From DATIJJ01 sp035478795 (GTDB taxonomy: Bacteria > Pseudomonadota > Gammaproteobacteria > DSM-16500): a stretch of 12,325 nucleotides of DNA. The position numbers and the translations under genes are program-made. Position 1 is the stretch's first letter, and each line of letters opens with the position of its first letter. The notes beneath the pieces are model-generated. The model had not been told where the DNA came from, did no database searches, and worked only from the letters and a program-made list of their open reading frames with translations. Below are positions 7,743-12,325 of the stretch, one piece after another. The stretch is taken from the NCBI GenBank assembly GCA_035478795.1, contig DATIJJ010000099.1, forward strand, positions 1 to 12,325, written 5' to 3'.

Positions 7743-10700
7743 TTACTCAAGCTCCATATTAATGGCCAGGGAACGGATTTCCTTGATTAATACATTGAAC
7801 GCCTCAGGCATACTGGACTCCATGTAATGGTCGCCATCAACGATATTTTTATACATTCTGGTACGTCCACCGACATCGTCTGATTTAACGGTCAGCATTT
7901 CCTGCAGTGTATAGGCAGCACCATAAGCTTCCAGCGCCCACACTTCCATTTCACCAAAGCGTTGACCGCCAAACTGTGCCTTACCACCAAGAGGTTGCTG
8001 TGTCACCAGACTGTATGATCCTGTGGAACGGGCATGCATCTTGTCATCAACGAGGTGATTCAGTTTCATCATGTACATGTATCCCACTGTCACCGGACGC
8101 TCAAATGCCTTGCCTGTTCGACCATCAAACAAAATGGTTTGTCCACTTTCGGGAAGATCGGCAAGCTTCAACATCACTTTGATTTCATCTTCCGATGCAC
8201 CATCAAAAACAGGTGTTGCCATGGGAACACCACCACGCAGATTATGAGCCAGCGTCATGACTTCTTCATCCGATAACTCTGTCAGATTTTCCTTGCGCTT
8301 GTTGGATGCGTTATAAATGGAGTTCAACATCTGACGCACATTTTTGGCCGATTGCTGCTCTTCCAGCATTTTGCCAATTTTTAATCCGAGACCCTTTGCT
8401 GCCCAGCCAAGGTGCGTTTCCAATACCTGCCCCACATTCATACGCGAAGGCACGCCCAATGGATTTAAAACAATATCGACCGGGGTCCCATCTGCCATAT
8501 ACGGCATGTCTTCAACCGGCACAATGGTTGAAATAACACCCTTGTTTCCGTGACGACCGGCCATCTTATCGCCAGGTTGTACACGACGTTTCACAGCCAT
8601 GTAGACCTTGACAATTTTAAGAACGCCTGGCGCAAGATCGTCACCTTGCGTAATTTTATTACGCTTGGCTTCATACGCCTTCTCAAAGTCAAGTCGCTCC
8701 TGCTTGTATTGCTTGGCTGCCGCTTCCAATTGCTTGCTGGCAGCCGCATCACGCAGGCTGATCTCAAACCATTTCTCGCGGGGCACCTCTGACAACCAGG
8801 TTTTTGTAATTTTCGAACCTTTCTTTAATTTATTAGGGCCGCTTTCCGCCATGCGATTAAGCAACAGCTTTTCGATACGCTGAAAAATATCATTTTCGCG
8901 AATACGCAATTCATCACTCAAATCCCGCTTGGCTTTTGCAAGCTCACTTCTTTCAATTTCAAGAACGCGAACATCTTTTTCCACGCCTTCGCGTGTAAAG
9001 ACCTGAACATCAATAACAGTACCTTCCATACCCGTCGGTACGCGCAACGAGGTATCTTTTACGTCTGATGCCTTTTCACCAAAGATGGCTCGCAATAATT
9101 TTTCTTCCGGCGTGAGTTGTGTTTCGCCCTTGGGTGTCACTTTACCTACCAGAATATCGCCTGATTTAACTTCTGCACCAATATAGACAATCCCGCACTC
9201 ATCGAGTTTCGAGAGCGCACTTTCTCCTACATTGGGAATATCCGCTGTCACTTCTTCAACACCCAGCTTGGTATCTCGCGAAACGCAGGTCAGTTCCTCA
9301 ATGTGAATACTCGTGAAACGATCTTCCTGAACCACTCTTTCTGAAATGAGAATGGAGTCTTCAAAGTTGTATCCATTCCATGGCATGAAAGCGACCAGAA
9401 GATTTTGCCCCAGCGCCAGCTCGCCCATATCGGTTGATTGACCATCTGCCAGAACATCGCCACGCTGAATAATATCGCCTTTCTCAACCAGAGGACGTTG
9501 ATTGATACAGGTGTCCTGGTTGGTGCGTGTGTATTTGGTTAAATTATAAATATCAACACCCGTTGAACCGGACTCTGCTTCATTATCATTTACCCTGACA
9601 ACAATACGTGATGCATCAACATAATCCACTATACCGCCACGTCTTGCGACTTCCGTTACGCCGGAATCTGTGGCCACAATGCGCTCCATACCCGTACCCA
9701 CCAGCGGTTTCTCTGTTTTCAAGGTCGGCACAGCCTGACGTTGCATGTTGGATCCCATTAATGCACGGTTTGCGTCGTCATGCTCCAGAAAGGGAATCAA
9801 TGCGGCTGCCACGGATACAATTTGCTTCGGTGAAACATCCATATACTGAACACGATCAGGTGTTGTTAATGTGGATTCATTTTTATGCCTGACAGGTACC
9901 AGCGTATCAATCAGTTTGCCTTTCGAATCCTGCATTGCATTCGCCTGTGCAATGACATAATCCCCTTCCTCAATCGCAGAAAGATAGACAACTTCGTCTG
10001 TCACCTTGCTGCCCGTCACCTTGCGATAGGGTGTTTCCAGAAAGCCATATTCATTCGTCCGGGCATAAACAGCCAGCGAATTGATCAAACCAATATTGGG
10101 ACCTTCCGGTGTTTCAATGGGGCACACACGACCATAATGCGTCGGATGTACGTCACGCACTTCAAAACTGGCCCGTTCTCTTGTTAAGCCACCAGGCCCC
10201 AATGCCGACACACGACGCTTGTGAGTGATCTCGGATAATGGATTATTTTGATCCATGAACTGGGACAGCTGGCTTGAACCAAAAAATTCTTTTACTGCGG
10301 CGGAAACGGGTTTCGCATTAATTAAATCCTGAGGCATCAGATTTTCTGATTCGGACAAGCTTAACCGTTCCTTGACGGCACGCTCGACACGCACCAAACC
10401 TACACGAAATTGATTTTCTGTCATTTCACCGACGCTGCGTACGCGACGATTGCCAAGGTGATCAATATCGTCAACAACGCCCTCTCCATTACGGATACTG
10501 ATTAATGTTTTTAAGACATCAATGACATCTTCTCTGGTCAATACACCAGGACCCAGAATGTCTTGCCGCCCAACGCGACGATTAAACTTCATACGACCGA
10601 CGTTGGAAAGATCATAGCGTTCCGGACTGAAAAACAGGTTTTTAAACAAGGCTTCCGCTGCATCTTTTGTGGGCGGCTCACCTGGGCGCATCATGCGATA

Positions 10701-11822
10701 GATTTCAATCAATGCTTCCAGTGCATTGTTTGTTGGATCAACACGCAGGGTATCTGATATATAAGCGCCATGATCAATATCATTGATATAAAGTGTCTCG
10801 AACGTTTTGACTTTTGCAGCAATAAGCGCCTTTAAAATATCCGCCGTTATCATGTCATTTGCATTCGCCAGCACTTCGCCGGTTTCTTCATTGATAACAG
10901 TCTTTGCCAATACTTTTCCGAGCAAATAATCTGCCGGAACATCCAGTTTTTTAATATTGGCCTTTTCCAGTTGTGCAATATGTCGAACCGTGATACGACG
11001 ATCCTGTTCCACAATGATCTTTCCTGCTTTTTTGATTTCGAACGGAGCAATTTCTCCGCGCAATCTTTCAGGAATCAGATCGAGGCTGAATTCTCCGTTA
11101 TGGAGATGAAAAACATTATTTTCAAAAAAGAGCGCCAGAATTTCTTCCACCGTATAATCCAGAGCTCGCAGCAAAATCGTTGCCGGTAATTTACGACGGC
11201 GATCAATACGGGCATAGATACAGTCTTTTGGATCAAACTCAAAATCCAGCCATGAGCCACGATAGGGAATAACGCGCGCGGAGAACAACAATTTTCCTGA
11301 TGAATGGGTCTTACCGCGATCATGCTCAAAAAACACGCCAGGCGAACGATGTAATTGCGATACGATAACGCGTTCGGTTCCGTTGATAACAAACGTGCCA
11401 TGTTCTGTCATGAGAGGGATTTCACCCATGTAAACTTCCTGCTCCTTGACATCTTTTACTACTTTTGTGTCACCTGCCGCATCCTTGTCGTAGTGGACAA
11501 GACGCACTTTCACACGCAAGGAAGCACCATAGGTCAATCCTCGCATCTTGCATTCCTTGACATCAAAGATAGATTCACCCAGACGATAACCAACATATTC
11601 CAGCACCGAACTCCCCGAAAAACTGGTGATGGGAAATACCGACCTGAAGGCAGCATGCAATCCAAAATTATCGCGCTTCTCGAGATCGACGTCAGCCTGT
11701 AAAAATTTATGGTATGACTCTAGCTGTAATTCAAGTAGTGGAGGTGTCCCGATCGTACCGGGGTGTTTACCAAAATCTTTACGTATGCGCTTTTTCTCAG
11801 TGTATGAGTATGTTGAACCCAT
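7743..11822 (-). CDS. rpoB: RNA polymerase beta subunit
   Basis: Beta forms the other half of the polymerase cleft and binds the RNA-DNA hybrid. The 1359-residue product begins MGSTYSYTEKKRIRKDFGKH, close to the E. coli start. The rifampicin-pocket segment beginning GSSQLSQFMDQNN starts at residue 515. D524, H534 and S539 match E. coli D516, H526 and S531, so the usual resistance positions are wild type. NFEDSILIS places E821-D822 next to the active site, and PGDKMAGRHGNKG gives K1086 and K1094 (E. coli K1065 and K1073). The offset from E. coli grows from +8 to +21 between these motifs, so about 13 residues are added in between, probably in the beta lineage-specific insertion. ATG at 11822-11820 has AGAGGT (11830-11835) seven bases upstream. 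RplL is not found upstream, unlike in most relatives. It is cotranslated with rpoC. Confidence 0.99.
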   Translation of the reverse strand: MGSTYSYTEKKRIRKDFGKHPGTIGTPPLLELQLESYHKFLQADVDLEKRDNFGLHAAFRSVFPITSFSGSSVLEYVGYRLGESIFDVKECKMRGLTYGASLRVKVRLVHYDKDAAGDTKVVKDVKEQEVYMGEIPLMTEHGTFVINGTERVIVSQLHRSPGVFFEHDRGKTHSSGKLLFSARVIPYRGSWLDFEFDPKDCIYARIDRRRKLPATILLRALDYTVEEILALFFENNVFHLHNGEFSLDLIPERLRGEIAPFEIKKAGKIIVEQDRRITVRHIAQLEKANIKKLDVPADYLLGKVLAKTVINEETGEVLANANDMITADILKALIAAKVKTFETLYINDIDHGAYISDTLRVDPTNNALEALIEIYRMMRPGEPPTKDAAEALFKNLFFSPERYDLSNVGRMKFNRRVGRQDILGPGVLTREDVIDVLKTLISIRNGEGVVDDIDHLGNRRVRSVGEMTENQFRVGLVRVERAVKERLSLSESENLMPQDLINAKPVSAAVKEFFGSSQLSQFMDQNNPLSEITHKRRVSALGPGGLTRERASFEVRDVHPTHYGRVCPIETPEGPNIGLINSLAVYARTNEYGFLETPYRKVTGSKVTDEVVYLSAIEEGDYVIAQANAMQDSKGKLIDTLVPVRHKNESTLTTPDRVQYMDVSPKQIVSVAAALIPFLEHDDANRALMGSNMQRQAVPTLKTEKPLVGTGMERIVATDSGVTEVARRGGIVDYVDASRIVVRVNDNEAESGSTGVDIYNLTKYTRTNQDTCINQRPLVEKGDIIQRGDVLADGQSTDMGELALGQNLLVAFMPWNGYNFEDSILISERVVQEDRFTSIHIEELTCVSRDTKLGVEEVTADIPNVGESALSKLDECGIVYIGAEVKSGDILVGKVTPKGETQLTPEEKLLRAIFGEKASDVKDTSLRVPTGMEGTVIDVQVFTREGVEKDVRVLEIERSELAKAKRDLSDELRIRENDIFQRIEKLLLNRMAESGPNKLKKGSKITKTWLSEVPREKWFEISLRDAAASKQLEAAAKQYKQERLDFEKAYEAKRNKITQGDDLAPGVLKIVKVYMAVKRRVQPGDKMAGRHGNKGVISTIVPVEDMPYMADGTPVDIVLNPLGVPSRMNVGQVLETHLGWAAKGLGLKIGKMLEEQQSAKNVRQMLNSIYNASNKRKENLTELSDEEVMTLAHNLRGGVPMATPVFDGASEDEIKVMLKLADLPESGQTILFDGRTGKAFERPVTVGYMYMMKLNHLVDDKMHARSTGSYSLVTQQPLGGKAQFGGQRFGEMEVWALEAYGAAYTLQEMLTVKSDDVGGRTRMYKNIVDGDHYMESSMPEAFNVLIKEIRSLAINMELE

Positions 11823-11876
11823 GTAAGATACCTCTGCATGATGGTCGTTTTAAAGCAAACGTGCCTGACACTAGTA

Positions 11877-11985
11877 CAACGATTCACAGATTTTAACCCT
11901 TCTCGTTCCTGCAATGGCTCGCTCGACTCCGTCTCGCTGCGCTTTATTTGCATACACGAGAAGGGTCAGAATCTGTGAAACGTTG
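11877..11985. mobile_element. MITE-like inverted-repeat element in the rpoB leader
   Basis: Two 31-base arms, 11875-11905 and 11957-11987, are inverted copies matching at 28 of 31 positions. They are separated by a 51-base loop. Both outer edges read TA next to CAACG or CGTTG. If that TA is a target duplication, the element is 109 bp with 29-bp terminal repeats, the pattern of non-autonomous elements moved by IS630/Tc1-mariner transposases. It has no coding capacity. In the rpoB transcript it would fold into a long hairpin ending about 52 bases before the start codon. The inverted repeat is seen directly; its mobile nature is inferred, and a purely regulatory hairpin is the alternative. Confidence 0.6.
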
Positions 11986-12065
11986 TAATTGTACACAGGT
12001 TAATTTAAGCGCAGTGATTTTGTGAGTTATTTCTTTCATGAGAAAAATGGAAGATTAGATATGTG

Positions 12066-12078
12066 TAACACATTGATT
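12066..12078 (-). promoter_or_regulatory. Candidate IHF-binding site
   Basis: The minus-strand sequence AATCAATGTGTTA matches the IHF core consensus WATCAANNNNTTR at every fixed position, and it borders an AT-rich tract as IHF sites often do. IHF bends DNA at promoters and at replication origins. A consensus match alone does not prove binding, and the site overlaps the predicted start point of the candidate rpoB promoter. Confidence 0.45.
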
Positions 12079-12107
12079 TTTATAATATTTATTGAATTAT
12101 TTGTCGT
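12079..12107 (-). promoter_or_regulatory. Candidate rpoB promoter
   Basis: On the minus strand ACGACA (12107-12102, four of six to TTGACA) is followed by a 17-base spacer and TATAAA (12084-12079, five of six to TATAAT). The tract is very AT-rich. Transcription from it would start near 12072 and give a leader of about 250 bases containing the inverted repeat. No better candidate was seen nearer rpoB. In a very AT-rich stretch such matches arise easily, so support is moderate to weak. Confidence 0.38.
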
Positions 12108-12171
12108 ATGGGCGCTTGGCCTCCCACGGCTTTTACACAACTGCTCCCAGCTTTTGCGTAACTTAGCCACA

Positions 12172-12200
12172 AACTTATCCACAGAAAATGTGGATAAGTT
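12172..12200. repeat. Perfect palindrome of two opposed consensus DnaA boxes
   Basis: AACTTATCCACA (12172-12183) and TGTGGATAAGTT (12189-12200) are perfect inverted copies around the five-base loop GAAAA. Each arm contains TTATCCACA, an exact match to the strongest DnaA box: 12175-12183 on plus and 12189-12197 on minus. One-mismatch boxes lie nearby on plus: TTAGCCACA at 12163-12171, TTTTACACA at 12131-12139 and TTGTACACA at 11989-11997. The sequence could bind DnaA, or simply form a 12-bp hairpin. No U-tract follows on either strand, so it is not a typical terminator. Confidence 0.6.
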
Positions 12201-12210
12201 ATCTGCTACT

Positions 12211-12290
12211 CACCCCTCACCCGACGCAAATAACGCGTCGACCCCGCAACAAGTGCGGGGCAAGACTCTCTCCCACAAAGGGAGAGGTGA
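12211..12290. repeat. Three consecutive GC-rich hairpins, likely a dispersed intergenic repeat
   Basis: Three short stem-loops lie almost end to end. CGACGC pairs with GCGTCG at 12222-12240. CCCCGCA pairs with TGCGGGG at 12242-12260. CTCTCCC pairs with GGGAGAG at 12268-12286. The outer edges CCCCTCACCC and GGGAGAGGTGA are themselves roughly inverted, so the block looks like one compound palindromic unit. Similar CTCACCC/CTCTCCC...GGGAGAG units are common as multicopy intergenic repeats in proteobacterial genomes. No gene is encoded. The copy number cannot be seen from one window. Confidence 0.6.
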
Positions 12291-12325
12291 TTTACTCAAT
12301 GCACTGAAAAAACATATTTCGCAAT

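Larger units (their letters stand above)
11823..12325. other. 503-base gene-free region upstream of rpoB
   Basis: No convincing coding sequence, tRNA or rRNA is present on either strand. The stretch nearest rpoB (11823-11874) is plain leader with the ribosome-binding site. It is followed by a long inverted repeat (11875-11987), a promoter-like AT-rich tract (about 12073-12107), a DnaA-box palindrome (12172-12200) and a block of GC-rich hairpins (12211-12290). The last 35 bases show nothing recognisable. The expected rplL 3' end (an acidic tail ending near VEVK) is not seen in any minus-strand frame. Confidence 0.8.

Noticed and set aside
11720..11953. Minus-strand frame of 77 codons overlapping the rpoB start, possibly a leader peptide.
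   Set aside because: It begins in the loop of the inverted repeat with no ribosome-binding site, crosses the repeat arm and ends out of frame inside rpoB. It has no recognisable protein features.
11988..11993. TACAAT on the minus strand as a second rpoB -10 box.
   Set aside because: The sequence 16-18 bases upstream has no reasonable -35 match and there is no proper TGN extension. It also overlaps a DnaA-like box.
12172..12200. The 12-bp palindrome as an intrinsic terminator.
   Set aside because: The stem is AT-rich and neither strand has a T-tract after it. The exact double DnaA-box match explains it better.
12210..12323. Minus-strand frame open from the window edge to TGA at 12210, about 37 residues, which might be the end of an upstream gene.
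   Set aside because: Most of it runs through the GC-rich hairpin repeat, and its translation (SPLPLWERV and so on) is what such repeats give in any genome. It does not resemble the RplL C-terminus. It cannot be excluded without sequence past 12325.

Overview
The window carries the core transcription and translation cluster of a gammaproteobacterium, read entirely from the minus strand. From right to left the order is rpoB, rpoC, rpsL, rpsG, fusA and the first 51 codons of tuf. The proteins resemble gammaproteobacterial homologues closely: RpoC keeps E. coli residue numbering through its active site, and RpoB keeps the full rifampicin-pocket segment. The direct join of rpoBC to the str genes and an S7 longer than usual would fit the Legionellales/Coxiella side of the class. 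That placement is a guess, since no rRNA or other marker is present.

Layout: positions 1-153 hold the start of EF-Tu, 187-2289 EF-G, 2312-2890 S7 and 2925-3299 S12. A 279-base gap (3300-3578) holds a strong sigma70-type promoter for the str operon and a GC-rich hairpin just behind the rpoC stop. RpoC lies at 3579-7739 and RpoB at 7743-11822, three bases apart. These genes make the two large RNA polymerase subunits, two 30S proteins central to decoding and assembly, and the two main elongation GTPases.

The unusual part is 11823-12325, 503 bases with no recognisable gene, where most gammaproteobacteria have rplL shortly before rpoB. It contains a 109-bp MITE-like inverted repeat in the presumed rpoB leader. 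Further out are an AT-rich tract with an overlapping promoter-like sequence, a perfect IHF core match, a 12-bp perfect palindrome made of two opposed consensus DnaA boxes with weaker boxes nearby, and three consecutive GC-rich hairpins typical of a dispersed intergenic repeat.

I see no new multi-gene system here. The points most worth checking are the DnaA/IHF cluster, the MITE-like element, the apparent loss or displacement of rplL next to rpoB, and a low-complexity insertion in S7. The known drug-target positions I could check in S12 (K43, K88) and RpoB (D524, H534, S539) carry wild-type residues.
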